Shown piece by piece: positions 29,174 through 36,824 of a stretch of DNA of 64,000 bases. This stretch comes from Opitutia bacterium. Lineage in GTDB: Bacteria > Verrucomicrobiota > Verrucomicrobiia > Opitutales > Opitutaceae. The stretch lies in the NCBI GenBank assembly GCA_016187925.1, contig JACPIS010000037.1, positions 152,559-216,558 on the forward strand. Reading direction: 5' to 3'. The position numbers and the translations under genes were made by a program. Position 1 is the first letter of the stretch. Each line of letters begins with the position of its first letter. The notes beneath the pieces were generated by a model, which was not told the DNA's origin, made no database searches, and saw only the letters and a list, made by a program, of their open reading frames with translations.

Positions 29174-30271
29174 ATGAGCGCCCTCAAGACCACGCCCCTT
29201 AACGCGTTTCACCGGCAGCACGGCGGTCGCATGGTGGATTTCGCCGGCTGGGACATGCCGGTCCAGTACAAGAGCATCCTCGATGAGCACAAGGCCGTGC
29301 GCCAGCGCGTCGGCCTGTTCGACGTGAGCCACATGGGCGAGGCCGACGTGCAGGGCCCCGAGGCGCTCAAATTCCTCCAGCACCTCGTCACTAACGACTG
29401 CAGCAAGCTTTTTCCCGGCCGCATCCTCTATACCGTCATGTGCTACCCGCACGGCGGCGTGGTCGACGACCTGCTGGTCTACATGCGCGGCGAGGGCGAC
29501 TACCTGCTTTGCATCAACGCCGGCAACATCGACAAGGACATCGCCTGGCTCCAGGAGCAGGTGAAGGGCTTCAACTGCACGGTCGTTGATCGCTCGCCGG
29601 AGTACGCGCAGCTCGCCATTCAGGGCCCGCGCGGCGCCGAGCTGGTGCAGACGCTGACCAAGGCGAATCTCGCCGACATCAAATACTACCACTTCGCCCA
29701 CGGCGAGGTGGCCGGCATCAAGTGCCTCCTCAGCCGCACCGGCTACACGGGTGAAGACGGCTTCGAGCTTTACTGCGCCGCGGCCGACGGAGTGAAGCTC
29801 GCCGAGGCCATCGTGGCCGCCGGCGCGCCGTTCGGACTCGAACTGGCCGGCCTGGGCGCGCGCGACAGCCTGCGTCTCGAGGCGGGTTTCCCGCTCTACG
29901 GCCACGAGATCACGCAGGACATCAACCCCATCGCAGCCGGCCTCGGCTGGGTGGTGAAGCTCGACAAGGGCCCGTTCATCGGCTCCGAGGTGCTCAAGGC
30001 CGAGAAGGACAAGGGCCCGGCCAGGAAGATCGTGTTCTTCAAGACCGGCGACCGCCGCATCGTCCGCGCGGGTTCGCCCGTGCTCAACGTCGCGGGCACC
30101 GAGGTCGGCATCGTCGTCTCCGGCACGCTTTCGCCGATCATCAACGAGGCCATCGGCTCCGCGCTCGTCGACTCCGCCGCGGCCAAGGACCAGCTCCAGG
30201 TCGACATCCGCGGCACGAAACTGAATTTGTCTCTCGTCAAGCCGCCCTTCGTCCCCCTAAAGAAGAACTGA
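29174..30271 (+). CDS. gcvT: Glycine cleavage system T protein (aminomethyltransferase)
   Basis: The 365-residue protein transfers the methylene group from the H-protein lipoyl arm to tetrahydrofolate, releasing ammonia. Recognisable segments: LKTTPLNAFHRQHGG at the start, MVDFAGWDMPVQY, VGLFDVSHMGE, YTVMCYPHGGVVDDLLVY, SRTGYTGEDGFELY, GLGARDSLRLEAGFPLYGHE. I chose the ATG at 29174, preceded by GTGGAG eight bases earlier; an ATG at 29111 would add 21 unlike residues. gcvH follows after 11 bases; gcvP is not in the window. No glycine riboswitch is visible upstream. Confidence 0.95.
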   Translation: MSALKTTPLNAFHRQHGGRMVDFAGWDMPVQYKSILDEHKAVRQRVGLFDVSHMGEADVQGPEALKFLQHLVTNDCSKLFPGRILYTVMCYPHGGVVDDLLVYMRGEGDYLLCINAGNIDKDIAWLQEQVKGFNCTVVDRSPEYAQLAIQGPRGAELVQTLTKANLADIKYYHFAHGEVAGIKCLLSRTGYTGEDGFELYCAAADGVKLAEAIVAAGAPFGLELAGLGARDSLRLEAGFPLYGHEITQDINPIAAGLGWVVKLDKGPFIGSEVLKAEKDKGPARKIVFFKTGDRRIVRAGSPVLNVAGTEVGIVVSGTLSPIINEAIGSALVDSAAAKDQLQVDIRGTKLNLSLVKPPFVPLKKN

Positions 30272-30282
30272 ATTTTCCTTCC

Positions 30283-30666
30283 ATGAGCAACATTCCCGCC
30301 GATCTCAAATACGCCAAATCCCACGAATGGCTGAAAGTCGCCGCCGACGGCACCGCGCTCGTCGGCATCACCGACTACGCCCAGAACAGTCTCGGCGACA
30401 TCACCTTTGTCCAGCTGCCCAAGGTCGGCGCCGCCCTCAAGGCCGGCGAATCCTTCGGCGTGGTCGAGTCCGTCAAGGCCGCCTCCGACATCTACTCGCC
30501 GGTCGCCGGCACGGTGCTCGAGGTCAACAAGGCGCTCGACGCCAATCCCGAGAAGGTCAACCAGGTGCCCTACACGGACGCGTGGATGATCAAGCTCAAG
30601 CTCGCCAATCCCGCCGACGCCAACGGCCTGCTGTCCGCCATCGATTACGGCAAGACCACGAGCTGA
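30283..30666 (+). CDS. gcvH: Glycine cleavage system H protein
   Basis: The 127-residue lipoyl carrier protein shuttles the aminomethyl group between the P, T and L proteins. It has the family start KYAKSHEWLKV, GITDYAQNSLGDITFVQLP, and the lipoylation motif ESVKAASDIYSPV with the modified Lys near residue 65. Length is normal. It forms an operon with gcvT and is followed by a terminator. Confidence 0.97.
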   Translation: MSNIPADLKYAKSHEWLKVAADGTALVGITDYAQNSLGDITFVQLPKVGAALKAGESFGVVESVKAASDIYSPVAGTVLEVNKALDANPEKVNQVPYTDAWMIKLKLANPADANGLLSAIDYGKTTS

Positions 30667-30693
30667 GCCGCAAAGCCGGCGTTTTTTGTTTCC

Positions 30694-30726
30694 CGAGGCG
30701 GTCACGGCTGAGCCGGACCGCCTTTT
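30694..30726 (+). terminator. Terminator of gcvT-gcvH
   Basis: AGGCGGTC and GACCGCCT enclose an inner CGGC/GCCG helix and are followed by TTTTG, 27 bases after the gcvH stop. Confidence 0.8.
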
Positions 30727-30743
30727 GCATTGGGGAAATAAAA

Positions 30744-30765
30744 AGAGCGGCCCGCGGGCCGCTCT
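30744..30765 (-). terminator. Terminator of typA
   Basis: AGAGCGGCCCG and CGGGCCGCTCT form a 22-base perfect palindrome; on the minus strand TTTTATTT follows. It lies 24 bases after the typA stop. Confidence 0.88.
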
Positions 30766-30788
30766 GAAGGGTGAGAGACGGAAGCCGG

Positions 30789-32615
30789 TTACTCGCCGGA
30801 CTTCTTGGCGGAGCGCTCGGCCTTGCGGCGCTCGACATCCTTGAGGATGCGCTTGCGCAGGCGGAGGTTTTTCGGCGTGACCTCGACGAACTCGTCGGCG
30901 GCGATGTATTCGATCGAGCGCTCGAGCGAGAGCTTGGTTGCAGGCGTGAGGCCGGCGGCGACGCCTTCGCCCTGGGAGCGGAAGTTGGTGAGCTTCTTCT
31001 CGCGCACGGCGTTGACGGAGATGTCCTCGTTGCGGGGATTCTCGCCGACGATCATGCCTTCGTACACTTGCTCGCCGGGATTGACGAAGAGCTTGCCGCG
31101 CTCCTGGCACATGACCAGGGCGTAGGAAGTGGTCTCGCCGGCCTCGGTGGCGATGAGCGTGCCCGTGATGCGGGTGAGCACCTCGCCGGCGTAGGGGCCG
31201 TATTCCTTGAACAAGTGGCTGAGCACGCCGCGGCCGCTGGTGGCGTTGACGACGTCGATCTCCATGCCGATGAGGCCGCGGGTGGTGATGGTGGCCTCGA
31301 TCATGGTGGAGTGCGGGAGCTTCTCCATGTTGGTCAGCTGGCCCTTGCGGTTGGCCAGATTCTGCATGATGGCGCCGACGCACTCGTCCGGGATCTCGAT
31401 CCAGACGGTCTCGTAGGGCTCCAGGCGTTTGCCGTCGACGACCTTCTCGATGACGGTCGGGCGGGAGACGAGGAGCTCGAAGCCCTCGCGGCGCATCGTC
31501 TCGACGAGCACGGCCACCTGCATGGCGCCGCGGGCCTTGACGTTGTAGACGCCGGCCTTGTCGGAGTCCTCGATGTAGATGGAGACGTTGGTCTTCAGCT
31601 CGCGCATAAGACGCTCGCGCAGCTGGCGGGAGGTGACGAGCTTGCCTTCCTGGCCGACGAGCGGGCCGTCGTTGACGCAGAACTGCATCTCGAGGGTCGG
31701 CGGGTCGATCTGGGTGAAGGGCAGGGCGTGGGCTTCCTCGCGGACGTCGAGCGTGTCGCCGATGTCGACATCCTCGAAGCCGGAGAGACCGACGATGTTG
31801 CCGGCGGAGGCCGACTCGACCTCGCGCTGGCCGAGGCCGGTGAACTCGAAAATCTTGGTGATCTTGGCGCGCACGCGCTTGCCGTCGGAGTGGCGGACGA
31901 CGAAGACGGGATCGCCGACGTTGACCTTGCCGCCGAGGATCTTGCCGACGGCGATGCGGCCCACGTAGTCGCTCCAGTCGATGTTGGAAACGAGCATGTG
32001 GAACGGCTCGTCGGGCTTGGCGAAAGGAGGCGGGACGTGCTCGATGATGGTTTCGAAGAGGGGCGACATGTCCTTCTTCTCCTCGCCGAGGTGATACATC
32101 ATGTAGCCGTCGCGGCCGGAGCCGTAGACGACCGGGGCGTCGAACTGCTCCTCGGTCGCATTGAGTTCCATGAGGAGCTCGAGCACCTTGTCGTACATCT
32201 TGGCCGGGTCGGCGTTCTCGCGGTCGATCTTGTTGATGACGATGACGACCTTGAGGCCGTGGGCGAGAGCCTTGCGGAGCACGAAGCGGGTCTGGGCCTG
32301 GGGGCCGTCATAGGCGTCGATCACGAGCAGCACGCCATCGACCATGCGGAGGGCGCGCTCCACCTCGCCGCCGAAGTCGGCGTGGCCGGGGGTGTCGAGG
32401 ATGTTGACGATCTTGTCCTTCCAGTGGACGGAAGTGTTCTTGGCCTTGATGGTGATGCCCTTCTCCTTCTCGAGGTCCATGGAATCCATGGCGCGTTCCT
32501 CGACGCGTTGGTTGGCGCGGTAGACGCCGCCTTCCTTGAGGAGTTTGTCGACGAGGGTGGTCTTCCCGTGGTCGACGTGGGCGATAATGGCGATATTGCG
32601 GATGTTCTGGTTCAT
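30789..32615 (-). CDS. typA: Ribosome-associated GTPase TypA/BipA
   Basis: The 608-residue translational GTPase acts on ribosomes under stress and in assembly. The G domain starts [17 protein letters not shown] (P-loop), with the [11 protein letters not shown] switch I region, [11 protein letters not shown] (G3) and NKIDRENAD (G4). Domain II (about 205-300), EF-G-like domains III and V, and the TypA-specific C-terminus with [10 protein letters not shown] and [14 protein letters not shown] are all present. I start at the ATG at 32615 because the P-loop domain begins there; the open frame further upstream is not conserved. Full length for the family. Confidence 0.96.
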   Translation of the reverse strand: MNQNIRNIAIIAHVDHGKTTLVDKLLKEGGVYRANQRVEERAMDSMDLEKEKGITIKAKNTSVHWKDKIVNILDTPGHADFGGEVERALRMVDGVLLVIDAYDGPQAQTRFVLRKALAHGLKVVIVINKIDRENADPAKMYDKVLELLMELNATEEQFDAPVVYGSGRDGYMMYHLGEEKKDMSPLFETIIEHVPPPFAKPDEPFHMLVSNIDWSDYVGRIAVGKILGGKVNVGDPVFVVRHSDGKRVRAKITKIFEFTGLGQREVESASAGNIVGLSGFEDVDIGDTLDVREEAHALPFTQIDPPTLEMQFCVNDGPLVGQEGKLVTSRQLRERLMRELKTNVSIYIEDSDKAGVYNVKARGAMQVAVLVETMRREGFELLVSRPTVIEKVVDGKRLEPYETVWIEIPDECVGAIMQNLANRKGQLTNMEKLPHSTMIEATITTRGLIGMEIDVVNATSGRGVLSHLFKEYGPYAGEVLTRITGTLIATEAGETTSYALVMCQERGKLFVNPGEQVYEGMIVGENPRNEDISVNAVREKKLTNFRSQGEGVAAGLTPATKLSLERSIEYIAADEFVEVTPKNLRLRKRILKDVERRKAERSAKKSGE

Positions 32616-32833
32616 GCCGGGCGGCTCGTTGTGATGCGGAAAAAGGGTCACGGTGCGGCCCGGGTTGATGCTTGGCAAGAAGGAAGCTGACCAAATCCAG
32701 CACACCGCCCAAATCCCACCCCGCCAAGCAGAAAACCCCTCACGGACAGCGCGCCGGGCCGGGCTAAGGGCCGAGGTTCCGGGCCTAAAGGGCTGCCCGG
32801 CGCGCTGCCAAAGGGGTTCTATAAAAAGAATAA

Positions 32834-32861
32834 GGCCCGGGGACCTTGCGGTCTCCGGGCC
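32834..32861 (-). terminator. Minus-strand intrinsic terminator upstream of typA
   Basis: A 12-bp stem (one G-T pair) GGCCCGGAGACC with a GCAA loop is followed on the minus strand by TTATTCTTTTTAT. It marks the 3' end of a minus-strand transcript that is not typA, whose own start lies 219 bases further on. Confidence 0.85.
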
Positions 32862-33606
32862 AAATTCGGGGGTGGGCGCTCGCCACGCGCTCTTTCCCGT
32901 TCGCACCACGTTTGGCGCTCTCGCCGAATGGCGGGCCAGGTGCTTCCCGACGCTACTCACCGCGGCAGGCGATGATTTCGGTCTCATAGCGGGACCGTTC
33001 CGACCCTTTCAGACCGGAATCTCTCGAGTGAGGCCTCTACGCCCGGTTCGGTGATCATCTGCCGATGATTCGCTCGCCGGACGGGTGCTGGCACGCCTTC
33101 AAGTATCTTTCGCACCGGCACCTTGACCACGGGGACGGCCACAGTTTTTGGCTGTGCGTTGGCCCCGTGCGACGGGTCTGACCTCTTACCTCTCAGGCTG
33201 CGTTTGACTTGGAGTTGGGTGACGCGTTTTTCGCGCCGCCCCAAGCTTGGAAGGCTGGCGGGTTGTTGCCTATCCCGCGCCGCTCCACGCCGCGCCGTGT
33301 CCCTTGCGCGCCCAGCCAGTTGCGCCAGCCGGGCCTTTTGGAGGGTGCGACCCCTCCCGAACACGTCGCTGCGTCCTGGTCGTGCAGTAGCAGCCATAAC
33401 CCTCTGGGTAACTGCATCAGTGCAGGGCCCGAAACAGGCCCTGGACCTGACTCGGCTCGGACGCGGTTTCTGATTTCGCGCCTGGCCGCACAGCTCCTTT
33501 GTCGCATGAACTGGATCGGTTGCGACACCGTCCAGAGGAACTGGTGATATATGCCTGTGCGTGGCTTGCGCCACGGAGGGGTGGACCGCACCAGTTGCGG
33601 TCGACC
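32834..33606 (-). ncRNA. Candidate structured RNA of unknown class
   Basis: On the minus strand, seven stable hairpins precede the terminator at 32834-32861. They include CGTGGC-GCAA-GCCACG (33560-33575), a tetraloop of the GNRA type; GACCGC/GCGGTC with flanking pairs (33580-33606); CTGGA/CGGT nested helix (33511-33535); CAGGGCC/GGCCCTG (33423-33443); GGAGGG/CCCTCC (33340-33357); CACGGGG/CCCCGTG with an inner CACAG helix (33128-33169); and an 8-bp stem (33084-33122). I looked for RNase P RNA, tmRNA and SRP RNA landmarks and did not find them. The 5' end is unknown. A protein from the 32984-33574 frame remains possible. Confidence 0.4.
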
Positions 33607-33760
33607 TTTCCCCGGTTGCCCGGGATTATCCCAGCCGCGCTCTCAGCGGGTTTTTCATGCCGCCGCGCTGCGACTGTTCTATCAAGGAACGAGTAGGAAA
33701 ATGCGGTTTCTCCTCTGAAAGTCACGGGTTTGTTGCCCACATCTTCTTCACCGGCGCGGA

Positions 33761-33808
33761 GCGGTGAATAACTTGTGAGCGACATTTGCCTCACCGGTTA
33801 TTCACCGC
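33761..33808. repeat. 48-base two-part hairpin
   Basis: GCGGTGAATAAC and GTTATTCACCGC are perfect 12-base inverted arms. Between them GTGAG and CTCAC form an inner 5-bp helix. The AT-containing arms stand out from the surroundings. It could be an operator, an RNA element or a recombination site; no T tract follows on either strand. Confidence 0.7.
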
Positions 33809-33948
33809 AACGGACGCGCGGCGCATCCCTTGCAACTGCCTCATTTGGGCGGCAGTTGAGGGTCCGCCGACAGGCCTGCGCGCTGCCCCCGCGGCAGGTC
33901 GGTGCATAAGTTTGCCACCCGGCACGACGCGATTTCTTCGGGTCAGTT

Positions 33949-34575
33949 TTACCTCTCTGCCAACAGGCCTTGCGCCACTGCCCGATGCCAGTCGGTTAGC
34001 GTGTCGACATCGTCGGCCATCGGCAGCTCCGCCAAACTCAATCCGCCGCGGCGGATGTGCTCGCGCGTTTGGCCCAGCACGCTGGCAGTGCTCCAGGCGA
34101 TGCCGGCAAACAAGCCCGGCTGCGGTGCGCGCAGTCCGATCAGATAGTAGCCGCCGTCGGTCGCCGGCCCGAGGACCACGTCGGCTTGCGCGAGCGCGCG
34201 GTCAGCCGAGCGCAAAAGCGCGGCATCCAGCGAGGGACAGTCGCCGCCGAGCGCGATGACCTTGCGCGCTCCGTGATGGCGGAACGCATCAGCGAAGGCG
34301 TCGGCGAGACGCGCCCCGAGGTCGCCCGCGCATTGCGGCTGGAAGTCGAGCGGGGCGTGGGCGAGCGGAGCGAGCCACGCGCGCATCGCCGGCCCCGCCT
34401 CCGGCGGATCGTAATAGACGACGGACCGGTGCTCGCCCGGGAGTGCCCCTATCTGTCGCTCGACCAGTTGGCGGTAGATGGCGCACGCCTTCGCCGCGCC
34501 GATCTCGGCGGCCAGCCGCGTCTTCACCGCGCCGGCGACGGGCGCCTTGAGCAGCAGGGCGAGGGCGGTGGTCAT
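33949..34575 (-). CDS. TIGR04282-family glycosyltransferase (DUF2064)
   Basis: A 208-residue nucleotidyl/glycosyltransferase-like protein with LLLKAPVAGAVKTRLAAEIG at the start, LGGDCPSLDAALL (about 110-122) and GPATDGGYYLIGL (about 135-147). These are the markers of TIGR04282, called rSAM/selenodomain-associated transferase 1 and in some bacteria linked to arsenosugar synthesis. The ATG at 34575 overlaps the upstream DUF547 stop as ATGA. It is the last gene of the four-gene minus-strand cluster, which also holds the usual partner TIGR04283. The radical SAM gene normally associated with it is not in the window. Confidence 0.87.
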   Translation of the reverse strand: MTTALALLLKAPVAGAVKTRLAAEIGAAKACAIYRQLVERQIGALPGEHRSVVYYDPPEAGPAMRAWLAPLAHAPLDFQPQCAGDLGARLADAFADAFRHHGARKVIALGGDCPSLDAALLRSADRALAQADVVLGPATDGGYYLIGLRAPQPGLFAGIAWSTASVLGQTREHIRRGGLSLAELPMADDVDTLTDWHRAVAQGLLAER

Positions 34576-35360
34576 GGCTTCGGCCGGTCGATGGAATTCA
34601 GCGACCAGTCGTAAGCGAGGTAGCTGACGCGCCACGGACCGGGGTCGGCCTCGATCGCGCGGCGCACCTCGTCCGGCGCGTATTTGGCCGCGGCCAAGAG
34701 GGCGGCGCGGTCGTCGTTTCCGAAATCCTTCTGATACCACTTGAAGATGCTCGAAAGCTGTGCGGTCTTCGCCGCCAGGTCGAAGCGGTTGCGGGCACTG
34801 TCGCGCAGGAAGAGCCGGCCTTGGTCGTCGAGTTGTGTGTCCAGCTTGCCGGCCTCGTAGGCCTCCGTGCGGAGGATCGGGCACGAGCCGGATGCGCAGT
34901 TGAGGGCGAAGTGCGCGCGGGCGTCCTTGAACTGTGCGCGGATCACCTCGTGCTCGATCTGGTTGAGCGTGTACTTCCGGCCGCCGACGACGGCGAGCGC
35001 GATGTCCCACGCGGTGGTCTTGAGCAGCGAGCCGAGCGCAATGCCGCCGGTGCCGATCTCCGTGATGCTCTTCGCCGGCTCGCGGTCGATTATGAGTTTC
35101 AGCGTGTAGGCGTTGTAGGCGTTGAGCCAGAGGGCCAGACGCTCCTGGTCGCTCGCGAGCCCGGCGGGATCCGTCGCCGCCAGTTGCTCCAGGTAGCGCG
35201 GCAGGCGGGCGTCCAGCTTGAGCGCGGCGTAGTCGACCCGACCGTCCCTGACGTGCGCCGCCAGCACTTGGCTGAAGAGCGAATGATCCGGCGCGCTGCT
35301 GCGGCCGGTGAGTCCGAGCGCGAGAAAGACGAATCCGGTGGCAAGGAATTGGATTTTCAT
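34572..35360 (-). CDS. DUF547-domain secreted protein
   Basis: The 262-residue protein has an N-terminal signal sequence (MKIQFLATGFVFLALGLTG) and a DUF547 domain: VDYAALK, LALWLNAYNAYTLKLII, LNQIEHEVIR, and HFALNCASGSCPILR, whose Cys pair is typical of the family. It is predicted to be exported. DUF547 has no firmly assigned function, though its fold resembles transglutaminase-like proteins (inference). Both ends show ATGA overlaps with the glycosyltransferase genes, so the cluster is translationally coupled. Confidence 0.85.
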   Translation of the reverse strand: MKIQFLATGFVFLALGLTGRSSAPDHSLFSQVLAAHVRDGRVDYAALKLDARLPRYLEQLAATDPAGLASDQERLALWLNAYNAYTLKLIIDREPAKSITEIGTGGIALGSLLKTTAWDIALAVVGGRKYTLNQIEHEVIRAQFKDARAHFALNCASGSCPILRTEAYEAGKLDTQLDDQGRLFLRDSARNRFDLAAKTAQLSSIFKWYQKDFGNDDRAALLAAAKYAPDEVRRAIEADPGPWRVSYLAYDWSLNSIDRPKP

Positions 35361-36070
35361 GAAAGGAGGGAGCGGGCGCGGGCCGGTGGGACTGGTTCCG
35401 GGCGGTATTCGGCGGAGAGTTGTTCGGGCGGCGTGCCGAACAGGAAACGCAGGAGCAAACCGGCATTGCGGAATTGACGTCGCAGCGGACCTTGGCGGTG
35501 GAAGCGGCGGGCGGAGGTCGTGACCGCCGCTGGAAACGAGTGAACGCGGGTGAGTCGTCGCGCCCGCCGCAGCAGCTCCACGTCTTCGAACAACGGCCAT
35601 TGCGGAAACCCGCCAAGGGTCGCGTAGAAATCGCGGCGGATCACGATGCCTTGGTCGCCGAAACGGGTGAACACGGAGTCGAAGCGCGTGAACCAGGCGC
35701 AGGCGCGCAGGAACCAGCCGCCGCCGTCGAATCTCAGCCGGAAACTGCCGATGAGAGTCTGGTCATTTGCGAATGCCCGGGAGAGTACCGCGGCCGCGTT
35801 GGCCGGCAGAGTGGTGTCGGCGTGGAGAAACAGCAGCAACCGGCCTTGGGCGAGTGCCGCGCCCGTGGCGAGTTGCTGGCCGCGGCCGGGCGCGGTGAGT
35901 AGCAGCAGGGTGCCCGCGGGCAGGGCGAGATGAAGCGTGCCGTCCGCACTGCCGCCGTCGGCGATGATGATCTCCGCGTCGGGCAGGGCGGCCCGCACGT
36001 TCGCCAGCGTCCGGGGCAACTGCTTTGCCTCGTTGAGCGTGGGGATGATGACCGAGATCGCGCGCGTCAT
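35357..36070 (-). CDS. TIGR04283-family glycosyltransferase (GT2 fold)
   Basis: A 237-residue family 2 glycosyltransferase with ISVIIPTLNEAKQL at the N-terminus, EIIIADGGSADGT (about 32-44), LLFLHADTTLP (DxD-like HAD, about 78-88) and GDQGIVIRRDFYATLGGFPQWPLFEDVEL (segment about 140-168). This pattern is that of TIGR04283, rSAM/selenodomain-associated transferase 2, the regular partner of TIGR04282. It overlaps the DUF547 gene by ATGA. The substrate is not visible. Confidence 0.88.
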   Translation of the reverse strand: MTRAISVIIPTLNEAKQLPRTLANVRAALPDAEIIIADGGSADGTLHLALPAGTLLLLTAPGRGQQLATGAALAQGRLLLFLHADTTLPANAAAVLSRAFANDQTLIGSFRLRFDGGGWFLRACAWFTRFDSVFTRFGDQGIVIRRDFYATLGGFPQWPLFEDVELLRRARRLTRVHSFPAAVTTSARRFHRQGPLRRQFRNAGLLLRFLFGTPPEQLSAEYRPEPVPPARARSLLS

Positions 36071-36083
36071 GAATTGCGGAGTT

Positions 36084-36737
36084 TCACTGCCGGGAAGAAT
36101 CGAGGGCAAGCTTGGCGAACCACGCCTCGGCTTCGCCGCCGGTGTTGTCGGTGTCGACGAGCACGGCCACCGCGGAAATCTGGGTGGCCGGCTGACCGAA
36201 GTAGCGCTGATAATCGGCCAGTACATCGCGCCGCCCCGCCCGCCAGCGGCCCGCGTCGCTGTCGCCCGCGCGGAGCACGAACATGCCGACGTTGCGCGAA
36301 TACGGGCTGGGATAGACCGCACCCGCCGGTTCGTGGGCGGCCCACACGTAATTGAGCGCGCGGGTGCGAAGCGGCCACAGCGAGGTTTCAAACACCACGC
36401 AAACCCGCGCGGCGTAGTCGTCGCCCGCCCGGGTGCGCTCCTGTCGGTTGGCGGTGAGCGACGAACGCACTTTCCAGCGCCAGCTGAGGATGGCGTTGGT
36501 CGGAGCGAGCAGTCCGATGCGCCGCGCCAATCCGGCATGGGCGGACGAGCTGGTGGCCTGCAGCACTGGCCGGCCGGCGTCGGTCACGACGGAGTAGCGG
36601 GTCGGTCGGGTGAAATAACTCTGCTCCTGCCACTGTTGCCGCCAGCCGTCGTTGAATCCATCGAAGAGGTCGTCAGCCGCACACGCTTGGCCGGCGACCA
36701 GCAGGCAAGTCAGGAGGGCGACGGAAGTTCGTAGCAT
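36084..36737 (-). CDS. DUF3047-domain secreted protein
   Basis: The 217-residue protein has a signal peptide (MLRTSVALLTCLLVAGQACA) and a DUF3047 domain: RRIGLLAPTNAILSWRWKV, GDDYAARVCVVFE, ALNYVW, SRNVGMFVLRAGD and VAVLVDTDNTGGEAEAWF. It is probably periplasmic with a jelly-roll-like fold. It is the first gene of the four-gene cluster, 13 bases before TIGR04283, and divergent from hrpB. The function of the family is unknown. Confidence 0.84.
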   Translation of the reverse strand: MLRTSVALLTCLLVAGQACAADDLFDGFNDGWRQQWQEQSYFTRPTRYSVVTDAGRPVLQATSSSAHAGLARRIGLLAPTNAILSWRWKVRSSLTANRQERTRAGDDYAARVCVVFETSLWPLRTRALNYVWAAHEPAGAVYPSPYSRNVGMFVLRAGDSDAGRWRAGRRDVLADYQRYFGQPATQISAVAVLVDTDNTGGEAEAWFAKLALDSSRQ

Positions 36738-36824
36738 CGCCAGTGGGAGCGGTTGAGCCTTCGGGCTATTCCCCGAAAGGAATCGCTTGCCAGCGGGCCT
36801 CGTGCGACGCACTAAACGCCTCTC

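Larger units (their letters stand above)
32616..33948. other. 1.3-kb interval without a convincing gene, rich in hairpins
   Basis: No reading frame here has a recognisable product. The longest minus-strand frame (32984-33574, GTG start) encodes 196 residues with codon use unlike its neighbours, and strong hairpins run through it. Hairpins seen: 33084-33122, 33128-33169, 33340-33357, 33423-33443, 33511-33535, 33560-33575, 33580-33606 and 33761-33808, plus the minus-strand terminator at 32834-32861. This suggests an untranslated RNA rather than a protein. Confidence 0.6.

Noticed and set aside
32616..32987. Extended N-terminus of TypA
   Set aside because: The frame is open by chance; the GTPase domain begins at the ATG at 32615 and the extension crosses a terminator.
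32984..33574. 196-codon minus-strand frame as a protein gene
   Set aside because: Codon use differs from the neighbours, the GTG start lies inside a hairpin, several strong stems cross it and no known domain is visible. Kept only as an alternative to the structured RNA.
32834..33606. RNase P RNA, tmRNA or SRP RNA
   Set aside because: The GAGGAAAGTC and ACAGAA landmarks of RNase P, a tag-peptide frame with tRNA-like ends, and the SRP core were not found on either strand.
33761..33808. Replication origin with DnaA boxes
   Set aside because: The TTATTCACC arms resemble a DnaA box but differ from TTATCCACA, and there is no cluster of boxes or AT-rich unwinding region.
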